DNA from: Pseudoflavonifractor sp. MSJ-37
Lineage (GTDB): Bacteria; Bacillota; Clostridia; Oscillospirales; Oscillospiraceae
Length of the DNA: 64,000 bases
Direction of reading: 5' to 3'
Assembly: GCF_018917965.1 (NCBI RefSeq)
Contig: NZ_JAHLPP010000001.1
Coordinates: 310,001-374,000, forward strand
Shown in pieces: positions 50,446 through 58,902 of the stretch (the first letter of the stretch is position 1; the number at the start of each line of letters is the position of its first letter). Under the pieces are notes generated by a model. It did not search any database. It had not been told where the DNA came from and saw only the letters and a program-made list of their open reading frames with translations. A program made the translations under genes and the position numbers.

Positions 50446-51198
50446 ATGCATATCCCAAAGATGCGTGAGCCGGGGGAGCTGGCTGTGGTGGCCGTGTTCA
50501 CCCTGCTGGGCTTCCTGTTGGCAGTCCAGCTCAAGAGCGTGAAGCTGAACACGGCAGTGGACGCCACCAGCGCCAGCCGACTGGAGACGCTCCAGGAGCT
50601 CTATAACGACCTGTCCGCCGAGCGGGATGGGCTGAAGGATCAGCTGGCGGATACCCAGAAGGAACTGGAGGAGTATCGGTCCGCGGCGGCCTCCGGCGAG
50701 AGCGGGAGCGCCATCAAGGCCGAGATCGAGCAGCTCTCTCAGGCGGCGGGCCTCACCGATGTGGAAGGCCCGGGCGTCATGGTGATCCTCAGCGACTCCA
50801 AGGCGGAGAACACCAGCGGGGACGAGGCCGACTATCTCATCCACGACAGCGACCTCCTGTCCGTCATCAATGAGCTCCGGGACGGCGGGGCGGAGGCTCT
50901 GTCCTTCAACGGAGAACGCATCCTGGCCACCAGCGAGGTCCGCTGCGCCGGGTCCGTGGTGCTGGTCAACGGGAAGCGCTTCGCCGCCCCCTTCGTGATC
51001 TACGCCATCGGCGACCCCACCACCCTCTATAACGCCCTGACCATGCGGGGCGGCGTGGTGGACGTGCTCAGCCAGTGGAAGATCGGCGTCACCGTGCAGA
51101 TGAGCGACAAGCTTCTGATTCCCCGCTACAATGGCACGATCGCCAGTGAGTATCTCTCCCCGGCCTCGGAGAGCGGCGAGGAAGGGGGCGTGGGCTGA
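50446..51198 (+). CDS. DUF881 family membrane protein
   Basis: A 250-residue protein: N-terminal transmembrane helix (about residues 12-28), coiled coil (about 43-85, LETLQELYNDLSAERDGLKD), then the DUF881 domain with GPGVMVILSDSK and IHDSDLLSVINELRDGGAEAL. YlxW/YlxX-type proteins in the dcw clusters of Gram-positives belong here; the role is unknown but linked to division. Its stop overlaps the next start (TGATG). Confidence 0.9.
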   Translation: MHIPKMREPGELAVVAVFTLLGFLLAVQLKSVKLNTAVDATSASRLETLQELYNDLSAERDGLKDQLADTQKELEEYRSAAASGESGSAIKAEIEQLSQAAGLTDVEGPGVMVILSDSKAENTSGDEADYLIHDSDLLSVINELRDGGAEALSFNGERILATSEVRCAGSVVLVNGKRFAAPFVIYAIGDPTTLYNALTMRGGVVDVLSQWKIGVTVQMSDKLLIPRYNGTIASEYLSPASESGEEGGVG

Positions 51199-51554
51199 TG
51201 CTGAGACTGGAATTTTTTGGCCTGGTCCTGGGGCTCCTGCTGGGCTGGCTGTGTCCATGGACCTTCCCGGCGGGATGGTCCATCTATGTGGCGGCGGGCC
51301 TGCTGGGCGCGCTGGATTCGGCCTTCGGCGGGTGCAACGCCCGGATCAAGGGGACCTTCAAGCTCAGCATCTTCCTCTCCGGGACCATCGGGAACACGCT
51401 GATCGCCGTGTTCCTCTCCTGGCTGGGACAGAAGCTGGGCATCCCCCTCTATATGGCGGCAGTGGTGGTGTTCGGCACCCGGATGTTCCAAAATTTTGCG
51501 GAGATCCGGCGTGAGCTATTGACTGACCGCCGAAAGAGCGATAAAATACAATAA
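51198..51554 (+). CDS. sbp: Small basic membrane protein (Sbp, DUF1290)
   Basis: A 118-residue protein with three predicted membrane helices; the family is conserved between DUF881 genes and ftsZ in Firmicutes and Actinobacteria. Conserved central segment [20 protein letters not shown]. No known biochemical function. It starts one base inside the DUF881 stop codon, so expression is coupled. Confidence 0.92.
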   Translation: MLRLEFFGLVLGLLLGWLCPWTFPAGWSIYVAAGLLGALDSAFGGCNARIKGTFKLSIFLSGTIGNTLIAVFLSWLGQKLGIPLYMAAVVVFGTRMFQNFAEIRRELLTDRRKSDKIQ

Positions 51555-51649
51555 GATATGATATTGAAGTATTTTCTTACGGCACGAAGGAAGGAAAGCA
51601 CAGTGTTCCCGAACAGGAGTGCCGAATCGACATACTAGGAGGAGCAGTT

Positions 51650-52813
51650 ATGGCGTTTGGACTGGATACCGGGCCTGACAGCGTCGTCACGATCAAAGTA
51701 GTCGGCGTGGGCGGCGGCGGAAACAACGTGGTCAACCGGATGATCGCGGACGGCATGGAGGGTGTCGATTTTATCGCAGCCAATACGGATAAACCGTTCC
51801 TGGACGTGTCCAGGGCGACCTATAAGATCCAACTGGGCGAGAAGCTCACCGGCGGCCGCGGCGCGGGCGCCGATCCGGAGAAGGGCCGCAAGGCCGCCGA
51901 GGAGAGCCGCGCCCAGATCTCCAAGACCCTGGAGAACACCGACATGGTGTTCATCACCGCCGGCATGGGCGGCGGCACCGGCACTGGCGCGGCCCCTATC
52001 GTGGCCGACATCGCCAAGGAGATGGGCATCCTGACCGTGGGCGTGGTGACCAAGCCCTTCAACTTCGAGGGCAAGCGCCGCATGATGCAGGCGGAGAAGG
52101 GCATCGAGGATCTGCGGGATAAGGTGGACAGCCTGGTCATCATCCCCAATGAGCGTCTGAAGTACGCCACCGATCAGAAGATCACCTTCCTCAACGCCTT
52201 CCAGATCGCGGACGACGTGCTGAAGCAGGCCGTACAGTCCATCTCCGATTTGATCAAAAAGACCGGCCTCATCAATCTGGACTTCGCCGACGTGTCCGCC
52301 GTCATGAAGGACGCGGGCATGGCCCACATGGGCGTGGGCCGGGCCGCCGGCAAGAACAAGGCCGAGGAGGCGGCCAAGCAGGCCATCTCCAGCCCCCTGC
52401 TGGAGACCTCCATCGACGGTGCCAAGGGCGTGCTGGTCAACTTCACCGGCCCGCTGGACATGAGCATGGACGAGGTGGACGCCGCCGCCAGCCTGGTGAG
52501 CGAGGCCGTCCATCCCGACGCCAACATCATCTTCGGTACCACCTTCGATGAAAACATGGACGACGAGATCCGGATCACCGTGATCGCCACCGGCTTCGAG
52601 GAGAACTACCCCGGCGCTCTGTCCAACAAGCCCTTCACCGCCGCCGGCGAGAAGAAGGATGCCCCTGCGGCTCCGGCCTCTACGCCCTTTGCCCCCAAGA
52701 CAGAGGCCGCCGCTCCCGCCGCCTCTGCCCCCAGCGCTCCCGCTGGGGAGAGCACCGGCATGACCGATGACGGCTGGGACGATATCTTCAAGATCTTCGA
52801 CCGCAAGCACTGA
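51650..52813 (+). CDS. ftsZ: Cell division protein FtsZ
   Basis: A 387-residue tubulin homologue that forms the cytokinetic ring. GTP-binding [10 protein letters not shown] near residue 107, NTD in AANTDKP, the synergy loop region [17 protein letters not shown], then a variable Ala/Pro linker (about 325-370) and a conserved C-terminal peptide [15 protein letters not shown] for partner binding. AGGAGGAG is 7 bases ahead of ATG. ftsA, its usual neighbour, is not in the window. Last gene of the dcw cluster. Confidence 0.98.
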   Translation: MAFGLDTGPDSVVTIKVVGVGGGGNNVVNRMIADGMEGVDFIAANTDKPFLDVSRATYKIQLGEKLTGGRGAGADPEKGRKAAEESRAQISKTLENTDMVFITAGMGGGTGTGAAPIVADIAKEMGILTVGVVTKPFNFEGKRRMMQAEKGIEDLRDKVDSLVIIPNERLKYATDQKITFLNAFQIADDVLKQAVQSISDLIKKTGLINLDFADVSAVMKDAGMAHMGVGRAAGKNKAEEAAKQAISSPLLETSIDGAKGVLVNFTGPLDMSMDEVDAAASLVSEAVHPDANIIFGTTFDENMDDEIRITVIATGFEENYPGALSNKPFTAAGEKKDAPAAPASTPFAPKTEAAAPAASAPSAPAGESTGMTDDGWDDIFKIFDRKH

Positions 52814-52819
52814 GCCTAT

Positions 52820-52863
52820 GAGGCCCCGGCGCGGAGCGTTCGCTCCGCACCGGGGCCTTTTCC
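52820..52863 (+). terminator. Terminator after ftsZ
   Basis: A GC-rich stem (52821-52829 with 52850-52858, extended inward by GCGGAGC/GCTCCGC) around a short loop, followed by TTTTCCCTTT. Confidence 0.85.
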
Positions 52864-52905
52864 CTTTGAAAAGGAAATTTTACGGGCCAAAGAGCGGCGT
52901 TGTCC

Positions 52906-52934
52906 TTGCCTTCCACGGGGGCGGGGTGTATAAT
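52906..52934 (+). promoter_or_regulatory. Sigma-A promoter upstream of the corA leader
   Basis: TTGCCT (52906-52911) and TATAAT (52929-52934), 17-base spacer. Transcription would begin near 52941, giving a leader of about 318 bases. Confidence 0.75.
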
Positions 52935-52940
52935 GAACAA

Positions 52941-53258
52941 GTAAACGGGGTGGTCTGCCAGACCATCCCGCAGGCAAGGCGGCCGCTTTCGCGGCCCCTT
53001 CGTGGGGAGAGACCCACAGATCAGCTTGGCCAGCGAAGGAGTGATATGCGCCGTGAGCAGCGACCCTTGGAGTCGAAAACGGGATCATACATCAGCAGCG
53101 GCGCACAGAGCCTGAACGGGTGAGGACCATCCGTCCGTCTGTACTGCCGCGGTGTCTGTGTGCCCGGAAAGGGTATAGAGACGAAAAACGAGACAGACAG
53201 GCGGGCTTTTTCTCTGTTTAGAGAGGGATGAGGCCCAGCCGGGAAAGGCGGGATCTTT
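52941..53258 (+). ncRNA. Long structured leader of corA (unassigned)
   Basis: By eye the leader holds consecutive hairpins: an 11-bp stem directly at the start (52946-52970), a GGCCGC/GCGGCC hairpin near 52982-52997, a composite stem CCTTCG/CGAAGG enclosing GTGGG/CCCAC (about 53000-53040), and GCGCC/GGCGC flanking the small ORF (about 53049-53105). The last part of the CGAAGG arm is the Shine-Dalgarno of that ORF. It does not match the Mg2+ M-box that I know. A riboswitch or leader-peptide attenuator for the transporter is inferred. Confidence 0.4.
53046..53123 (+). CDS. Possible 25-codon leader peptide in the corA leader
   Basis: ATG 53046 follows GAAGGAG by about 4 bases and runs 25 codons (MRREQRPLESKTGSYISSGA and five more) to TGA. 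It lies within a region of strong secondary structure, so its translation could control the downstream RNA fold. It has no similarity that I know. Confidence 0.35.
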   Translation: MRREQRPLESKTGSYISSGAQSLNG

Positions 53259-54182
53259 TTGCTTTCTATCTACAAGACCATCGACGGAAAAATGACGAAG
53301 CTGGACGCGATCCAGGACGGATGCTGGGTCAACCTGACCTACCCCAGCGAGGACGAACTCAACACCGTGGCTGCCACGCTGGCCGTGGAGCCTTCCTTCC
53401 TCCGGGCGGCGCTGGATGAGGAGGAGACCTCCCGCATCGATACCGAGGAGGGGCAGACCCTCCTGATCATCGACGTGCCCTCTGTGGAGAAGGACGATGC
53501 GGTGGTGTACTCCACCCTGCCTCTGGGCATCATCGTCACCGAGAAGCACATCATCACTGTCTGCCTGAAGGAATCCTCCATCATCCGGGATTTCCAGGAC
53601 GGACTGGTCCGCAACGCGGAGACCCAGAAGCGCACCAGCTTCATCCTCTATATGCTCCTGCGGGTGGCCAAGCGCTTCCTGCAGTACCTGAAGCAGATCG
53701 ACAAGATCTACAACTACATGGAGCGTCAGCTCTACAAGTCCCAGCGGAACAAGGAGCTGATCCAGCTCTTGGATCTGGAGAAGTCGCTGGTCTACTTCAA
53801 TACGTCATTGAAGGCCAACGAGGTCACGCTGGAGAAGATCCTCCGCGGCCGCATCATCACCCTCTACGAGGAGGACCACGATCTGCTGGAGGACGTGCTG
53901 ATCGAGGTGCGGCAGGCCATCGAGATGGCCAACATCTACTCCTCCATCATCTCCGGCATGATGGACGCCTTCGCGTCGGTCATCTCCAATAACCTGAATG
54001 TGATCATGAAGGTGCTGACCTCCATCACCATCCTGCTGACGATCCCCAACATCGTGTTCGGCTTCTACGGCATGAACGTGGCGGGCCTGCCGCTGGACCA
54101 GTTCTGGTGGTTCCCGCTGATCGTGGCGGCCCTGATCATCGGCGGAACGGCGGTCATCCTGAAGAAGAAGGACCTGTTCTAA
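53259..54182 (+). CDS. CorA family divalent-cation transporter
   Basis: A 307-residue protein: large cytoplasmic N-terminal alpha/beta domain, long coiled stalk helix (about residues 150-240), and two C-terminal transmembrane helices, with the selectivity motif GMN in FGFYGMNVAG at about residue 270. The family mediates Mg2+ (also Co2+/Ni2+) uptake as a pentamer. The usual YGMNV spacing is kept. The start appears to be TTG 53259 (GGGAAAGGCGGGAT upstream). A long leader and small ORF precede it, suggesting ion-responsive control. Confidence 0.92.
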   Translation: MLSIYKTIDGKMTKLDAIQDGCWVNLTYPSEDELNTVAATLAVEPSFLRAALDEEETSRIDTEEGQTLLIIDVPSVEKDDAVVYSTLPLGIIVTEKHIITVCLKESSIIRDFQDGLVRNAETQKRTSFILYMLLRVAKRFLQYLKQIDKIYNYMERQLYKSQRNKELIQLLDLEKSLVYFNTSLKANEVTLEKILRGRIITLYEEDHDLLEDVLIEVRQAIEMANIYSSIISGMMDAFASVISNNLNVIMKVLTSITILLTIPNIVFGFYGMNVAGLPLDQFWWFPLIVAALIIGGTAVILKKKDLF

Positions 54183-54201
54183 TACAGAATATCGAACGAA
54201 A

Positions 54202-54257
54202 AACGGCGGACAGCTTGGGAAGAACGCTTCCCGGCTGTCCGCCGTTCTATTTTTTTG
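54202..54257. terminator. Bidirectional terminator between corA and the integrase gene
   Basis: A 13-bp perfect stem (54202-54214 with 54234-54246), with CTATTTTTTT on the plus side and TTTTTCG on the minus side. Confidence 0.9.
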
Positions 54258-54278
54258 CTCACAGAGGGGCGGACCGTT

Positions 54279-55412
54279 TTATTTCAGCGCCGCTGCGACC
54301 CGGCCCAGAGTATCCTGATGGGTCTTGTCCAGCAGGTGGGTGTAGATGCGTCCGGTGGTGGAGGGGGTGGAGTGCCCCAGAGCACGGCCGATGTCGAAGA
54401 GCGGGGCGCCCTGAGCAGAGGCCACGGTGGCAAAGGTATGCCGCAGGCCGTGGAGAGTGAGCTTGGGCAGTCCATGGCGGCGGACGAACCGGGTGAAGGC
54501 CAGCGAGACCGCGTTGGGCGAGTACGGGGTTCCACGGCGGTCCACCGCCACCAGACCGGAGTCCGGCCAGGCTGGGCCAAGGGCCAGCTTGGCCTCCGCC
54601 TGACGGGCCCGCTCCCGCTTCAGGAGCCGATAGAGCTCGTCTGTCATGTACAGGGCCCGGGTGGAGGCGCGGGTCTTGGTCTCCTTCTCCACGATCAGGG
54701 CCCCGGCGGCGGTGCGGGCCTGACAGATATGGATCTTGCGGAGGCGGAAGTCCACGCTGTCCCAGCGCAGACCGCAGATCTCCTCCCGGCGGAGGCCCAG
54801 GAACCCGGCCAGCTTCACGATCAGCTCCAGCCAGGTGCCCTCCACCAGGATATAGAGCTCCTTCAGCTCGCTCGGGGTGTAGTATCCGATCTCCGGCCGG
54901 ATGGTCCGGGGCGGCTCTACCCGGTCGGTGGGACAGCGGAGGATCACATCCTGGCGCACCGCCGTGTGGAGGGCGGCGGAGAGCAGGTCATGGTGCCGCC
55001 GCACCGTATTGGGAGAGAGGTGCTTGTCCCGGACCAGCATGGTGTAGTAGCTCTGGATGTCCAGAGGGGAGAGCTTCTGGACCGGGATGTCCCCGATGGC
55101 CCCGTCGATGTGGTTCTCGATGATCTTCCGATAGGCGTAGAGGGTGGTCTCCGCGCGATTGGGAGCGATCACGTCGTTGACCCAGTAGACCAGCCAATCG
55201 TACAGAGTCAGGGCCTGTGGGACGATGTTCTGCTGGGTCTCCTTCTTCACTTGAAACTCACGCAGAGCGCGGCGGGCGGCGTTGAGGGTGGGGAAGGTCT
55301 TGTAGCCCCGGACTCGGCGGCCCACGTCGTCCGACCCGTAGTCCATATAGACATAATACTTGTTCCGGGCCTGATCGTAGGAGATGTTGGCTTCGATTTT
55401 GATGCGCGGCAT
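54279..55412 (-). CDS. Tyrosine-type site-specific integrase, stand-alone
   Basis: A 377-residue phage/ICE-type integrase: arm-binding domain (about 1-60, DYGSDDVGRRVRGYKTFPTL), core-binding SAM-like domain (about 65-160), and catalytic domain with Arg in GFLGLRREEICGL, the LHGLRHTFAT HxxR box, the LGHSTPSTTGRIYTH histidine and nucleophile Tyr. All catalytic residues are present. No excisionase, relaxase, phage genes or tRNA att site lie next to it, so it is an orphan, probably a remnant of an integrated element or an immobilised recombinase. Confidence 0.92.
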   Translation of the reverse strand: MPRIKIEANISYDQARNKYYVYMDYGSDDVGRRVRGYKTFPTLNAARRALREFQVKKETQQNIVPQALTLYDWLVYWVNDVIAPNRAETTLYAYRKIIENHIDGAIGDIPVQKLSPLDIQSYYTMLVRDKHLSPNTVRRHHDLLSAALHTAVRQDVILRCPTDRVEPPRTIRPEIGYYTPSELKELYILVEGTWLELIVKLAGFLGLRREEICGLRWDSVDFRLRKIHICQARTAAGALIVEKETKTRASTRALYMTDELYRLLKRERARQAEAKLALGPAWPDSGLVAVDRRGTPYSPNAVSLAFTRFVRRHGLPKLTLHGLRHTFATVASAQGAPLFDIGRALGHSTPSTTGRIYTHLLDKTHQDTLGRVAAALK

Positions 55413-55566
55413 GACGGATTCCTCACTTTCGACAAACTTCGGGTACGCTGGTTCAGTTTTACCATATTTTCATCGAAATTTATAGTGTGAAGAATGAAAA
55501 AGATGAATGAATGATTTTTAGTATATCATATCAGAGAAGTTGGAGGAGAGAAGGCTGGACAGGCGT

Positions 55567-55600
55567 AAAAAAGCCCCGGAGCCGTTAGGCTCCGGGGCTT
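55567..55600 (-). terminator. Terminator after the DUF5714 gene
   Basis: A 13-bp perfect stem (55588-55600 with 55571-55583) on the minus strand followed by six T residues. The gap between this and the integrase start (55413-55566) is AT-rich; no further gene was seen there. Confidence 0.92.
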
Positions 55601-55616
55601 GAGGGGAGGATCTGGT

Positions 55617-56321
55617 CTAGGGGTGGAAGGGACAGCGGCGTCCGATACATTCGCCGTTCTCGCGGGACCAATGACAGCGGATCAGATCCGGCAGTTCCAT
55701 GTCCACACCCAGATGGGCAGATACGAAGGGGACCGCGGTGGAGATGGCTAAGAAAGAGTCCCGTTTACAGCACCGGGGGCCGCCGATCCGGCCGATGGCC
55801 TGGAGACAGGACCCGGTGAGCTGGTCACACAGCCCGAAGCTGTCTGCGGACAGAGGCGTGGTCCCGGTGGCGATACTGGCGAAGATCCCGGCGCTGACCG
55901 CCGCGCCGCAGCACCCCCAAAAGCCGCAGATCCCGCCGGGGACCTTTTGGCTCCGACGTTCCAGCTCAGCCAGAGCAGGGGCCAGATCCACTGTGCCGCC
56001 CGCATTGTGATAGGCGGTCAGGAGCGCGGCCCCCACCAGCGTGTGGTGTTCCGGGCCGTGCATATGGATCGGCGGCAGGTCCATGAGCCGCTGGGCGATC
56101 CGGATCGGGTCGGCGGAAGGCTCATCCAGACAGGCGGAAACGATCGCGGCGCGGCTCTCTTTCCCGTGGCAGTCGTCGCAGACGAAATGGCCGTTCTCAC
56201 AGTGGGCGCTGCCGGAGAAGGTCCGGCCGCAGAGCGCGCAGGTCAGGGGACGCTCCTCCCGGAGATAGACCAGCGGCGCACCGCAGAGGAGACAGGCATT
56301 GGGCTGGTGGATCTGAGACAT
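55617..56321 (-). CDS. DUF5714 domain-containing cysteine-rich protein
   Basis: A 234-residue soluble protein. The N-terminus is a zinc-ribbon region with CLLCGAPL, CALCGRTF, and HFVCDDCHG (about residues 10-55); the rest is the DUF5714 domain with the glycine/cysteine segment GGICGFWGCCGAAVSAG and CHWSRENGECIGRRC near the end. Function unknown. ATG 56321 has AAAGG 9 bases upstream; ATG 56330 overlaps the preceding stop as ATGA and is possible. Third and last gene of the deoD unit. Confidence 0.8.
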   Translation of the reverse strand: MSQIHQPNACLLCGAPLVYLREERPLTCALCGRTFSGSAHCENGHFVCDDCHGKESRAAIVSACLDEPSADPIRIAQRLMDLPPIHMHGPEHHTLVGAALLTAYHNAGGTVDLAPALAELERRSQKVPGGICGFWGCCGAAVSAGIFASIATGTTPLSADSFGLCDQLTGSCLQAIGRIGGPRCCKRDSFLAISTAVPFVSAHLGVDMELPDLIRCHWSRENGECIGRRCPFHP

Positions 56322-56326
56322 GACGG

Positions 56327-57952
56327 TCATCCTTTCTGCTGTGCCATCGCCACGGCCTCGGCGATCCGCACACCGTCTACGGCGGCGGAGACGATGCCGC
56401 CGGCATATCCGGCGCCCTCGCCGCAGGGATAGAGACCCCGCAGGCCGGTGGACTGGAAGTCCTCCCCGCGGAGGATCCGCACCGGGGAGGAGGAGCGGGT
56501 CTCTACGCCGGTGAGGACCGCGTCGGGGGCGGCGAAGCCCTTCACCTTCCGGTCGAAAAGGGGGAGGGCGTCCCGCAGGGTATCGGCCACATAGCCGGGG
56601 AGACAGCGGCGCAGGTCGGTCCAGGTGACGCCGGGGCGGTAGGTGGGCGCCACTCTACCGGGGCCTTGAGAGGGCCGCCCGGCCAGGAAGTCCCCTACGG
56701 TCTGGGCGGGGGCGTGGAAGGCGGCGGGACCGGGCTGGCCCGGCTCCAGACCGCCGGTGCCTACCGCCCAGGCGGCGTGTTCCCAAGCCTCCTGGAAGCG
56801 GACGCCGGCCAGAGGATCGCTGCCAGGGAAGTCCTCAGGGCTGACCCCTACGAGGAAACCGCCGTTGATGTTCTCCCCGTCCCGGGCCCGACAGCTCATG
56901 CCGTTGGTGACCACCTGCCCGTAGTCGGAGGCGGCAGCTACCACCTGTCCGCCGGGACAGACACAGAAGGTGTAGGCCGACCGGCCCGAGGGCAGGTGGC
57001 AGGAGAGCTTGTAGTCCGCCGGAGGCAGGTCCTTCCAGTAGTCTCCGAACTGGGCGGCGCTGATATCCGCCTGCCGGTGCTCGATGCGCACGCCGATGGC
57101 GAAGCTCTTCCGCTCCATGGGCAGACCAAGATCCTGAAGGAGGGTGAAGGTGTCCCGGGCGGAATGGCCGGGGGCCAGGATGACGGTGTCGCAGGGCAGG
57201 TCATAAGGGCCAGTCTCGGTCATGACCGTGACGCCCGCGATCTGGCCGTCGGTCTGCCGGATGCCGGTGAGCTGGCTCTCGAAGCGCACGTCACAGCCCA
57301 GCCGGATCAGTTCCAGCCGGAGGTCCCGGACCACCTCCCGGAGGACGTCGGTGCCGATGTGGGGCTTGTGGCTCCAGGCCACGTCGGCGGGCGCGCCGGC
57401 CCCCACCAGCGTGTCCAGCACGGTGCCGATCCGGGGATCGTGGGTGCCGGTGGTCAGCTTGCCGTCGGAGAAGGTTCCGGCGCCGCCCTCGCCGAACTGC
57501 ACATTGGAGCTCTGGGAGAGCTGACCGGTCTGCCAGAACTGTTCCACATCCTGGGCCCGTTCCTCCACAGGGCGGCCCCGCTCCAGGACCACGCAGGGGA
57601 TCCCGGCCCGGGCCAGATAGAGAGCGGCGAAGAGCCCGGCGGGGCCCATGCCCACCACCACCGGCTTTCGGTCCGAGGACCGCAGGACGGCGGGGAAGCG
57701 GTAGGGCTTCCGCTCCACCTTGCGGATCCGGCCGCCGGAGCACCGGGAGAGGACTTTGTCCTCCTTCTCCACAGAGACCTGGACTGTGCAGACCAGATGC
57801 ACGTCGTTCTTCTTCCGGGCGTCGATGGACTGGCGGACCAGCCGGAGGACGCCGATGTCCCGATAGGGGACCCCCAGGAGCTTGGCGGCCCGGCGGCGGA
57901 GCTGCTCCTCATCACTGCCCACCGGCAGGGAGATGTTGTCGATCTGAAGCAT
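56327..57952 (-). CDS. FAD-dependent dehydrogenase, COG2509 type
   Basis: A 541-residue flavoprotein. N-terminal segment (~90 residues) of the family, then the Rossmann dinucleotide motif VVVGMGPAGLFAALYLARAG near residue 98, the family signature FGEGGAGTFSDGKLTTGT and a C-terminal FAD loop RGLYPCGEGAGYAGGIVSAA. These proteins are abundant in Firmicutes and remain biochemically undefined. ATG 57952 follows AAGGAGC by 7 bases. It lies between deoD and the DUF5714 gene. Confidence 0.9.
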   Translation of the reverse strand: MLQIDNISLPVGSDEEQLRRRAAKLLGVPYRDIGVLRLVRQSIDARKKNDVHLVCTVQVSVEKEDKVLSRCSGGRIRKVERKPYRFPAVLRSSDRKPVVVGMGPAGLFAALYLARAGIPCVVLERGRPVEERAQDVEQFWQTGQLSQSSNVQFGEGGAGTFSDGKLTTGTHDPRIGTVLDTLVGAGAPADVAWSHKPHIGTDVLREVVRDLRLELIRLGCDVRFESQLTGIRQTDGQIAGVTVMTETGPYDLPCDTVILAPGHSARDTFTLLQDLGLPMERKSFAIGVRIEHRQADISAAQFGDYWKDLPPADYKLSCHLPSGRSAYTFCVCPGGQVVAAASDYGQVVTNGMSCRARDGENINGGFLVGVSPEDFPGSDPLAGVRFQEAWEHAAWAVGTGGLEPGQPGPAAFHAPAQTVGDFLAGRPSQGPGRVAPTYRPGVTWTDLRRCLPGYVADTLRDALPLFDRKVKGFAAPDAVLTGVETRSSSPVRILRGEDFQSTGLRGLYPCGEGAGYAGGIVSAAVDGVRIAEAVAMAQQKG

Positions 57953-57962
57953 GATGCGCTCC

Positions 57963-58673
57963 TTAGAGGGCGGCGGCGGTGTCCAGCGCCACCTCCATCA
58001 TGGCGGTGAAGGAGGTCTGCCGCTGTTCCGGAGTGGCATGGACGCCGGTGAGGAGCTCGTCGGAGACGGTGAACATCCCAAGAGCATTCTTCCCCAGCCG
58101 GGCGGCATTGCAGTAGAGGGCGTTGGACTCCATCTCGATGGCCAGGACGCCCATCTTCTTCCAGTCATCCACCGGGGACACATCGTCATAGAACACGTCG
58201 GCGGAGAGGACGTTGCCCACCACGCAGTGGAGGCCCTCCCGGGCAGAGGCGATGGCCTCGGCGGTCTTGAGCAGGGGGAAGGAGGCGATGGGGGCGAAGG
58301 TGCCGGGCAGATGGTACTGGGCGGCGTAGTTGGAGGAGGTACAGGCGCCGGCGGCCATGACCAGATCGCCCAGATGCAGGTCGGCCCGGATGGAACCGGT
58401 GGTGCCGATCCGCAGGATGTTCTCCACCCCGTAGAACTGGAAGAGCTCATAGGAGTAGATGCCCATGGAGGGGCAGCCCATGCCGCTGCCCTGGACGGAG
58501 ACGGGGACGCCCTTGTATTTGCCGGTGAAGCCCAGCATCCCCCGGACGCCGTTGACCTGCACGGCATCGGTGAGGAAGGTCTTGGCGATGAATTTGGCCC
58601 GGAGCGGGTCGCCGGGCATGAGGACGGTCTTGGCGTAAGCGCCGTTCTCTGCTTCGATATGGGGAGTAGACAT
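57963..58673 (-). CDS. deoD: Purine-nucleoside phosphorylase, DeoD type
   Basis: A 236-residue phosphorylase of the hexameric family, cleaving purine (deoxy)nucleosides with phosphate. Motifs: MPGDPLRAKFIA, GSGMGCPSMGIYSYELF, GTTGSIRADL, EMESNALYCNA and SDELLTG with the catalytic Asp. ATG 58673 has GAAGGAGG about 11 bases ahead. First gene of the unit; purine salvage from nucleosides. Confidence 0.96.
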   Translation of the reverse strand: MSTPHIEAENGAYAKTVLMPGDPLRAKFIAKTFLTDAVQVNGVRGMLGFTGKYKGVPVSVQGSGMGCPSMGIYSYELFQFYGVENILRIGTTGSIRADLHLGDLVMAAGACTSSNYAAQYHLPGTFAPIASFPLLKTAEAIASAREGLHCVVGNVLSADVFYDDVSPVDDWKKMGVLAIEMESNALYCNAARLGKNALGMFTVSDELLTGVHATPEQRQTSFTAMMEVALDTAAAL

Positions 58674-58725
58674 GATGGAAGTTCCTCCTTCGATGGTCAT
58701 TCGGAGTCGTATCGTGTTCGAGTCT

Positions 58726-58754
58726 ATTGTAATCGGTCCGGCCGAAAGCCGCAA
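58726..58754 (-). promoter_or_regulatory. Sigma-A promoter of the deoD operon
   Basis: On the minus strand TTGCGG (58754-58749) and TACAAT (58731-58726), 17-base spacer. Confidence 0.65.
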
Positions 58755-58841
58755 GAGGGGAGTTGACGGACGATCGACAAGGGCAGAGGATCCTGATGAG
58801 ATAGGAGAGACGAAAGAGCCTGGGATCGGTCCGTAGACCGG

Positions 58842-58873
58842 AAAATGCCCCCGCCGTCTGGCGGGGGCATTTT
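58842..58873 (-). terminator. Terminator after ackA
   Basis: A 14-bp perfect stem (58860-58873 with 58842-58855), minus strand, with TTTTCC tail. Confidence 0.88.
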
Positions 58874-58902
58874 GATCCGTTCATACGGTCGGGAGCGCTC
58901 GC

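Noticed and set aside
52941-53258. M-box magnesium riboswitch ahead of corA
   Set aside because: The conserved M-box core segments could not be found; the leader is reported as unassigned instead.
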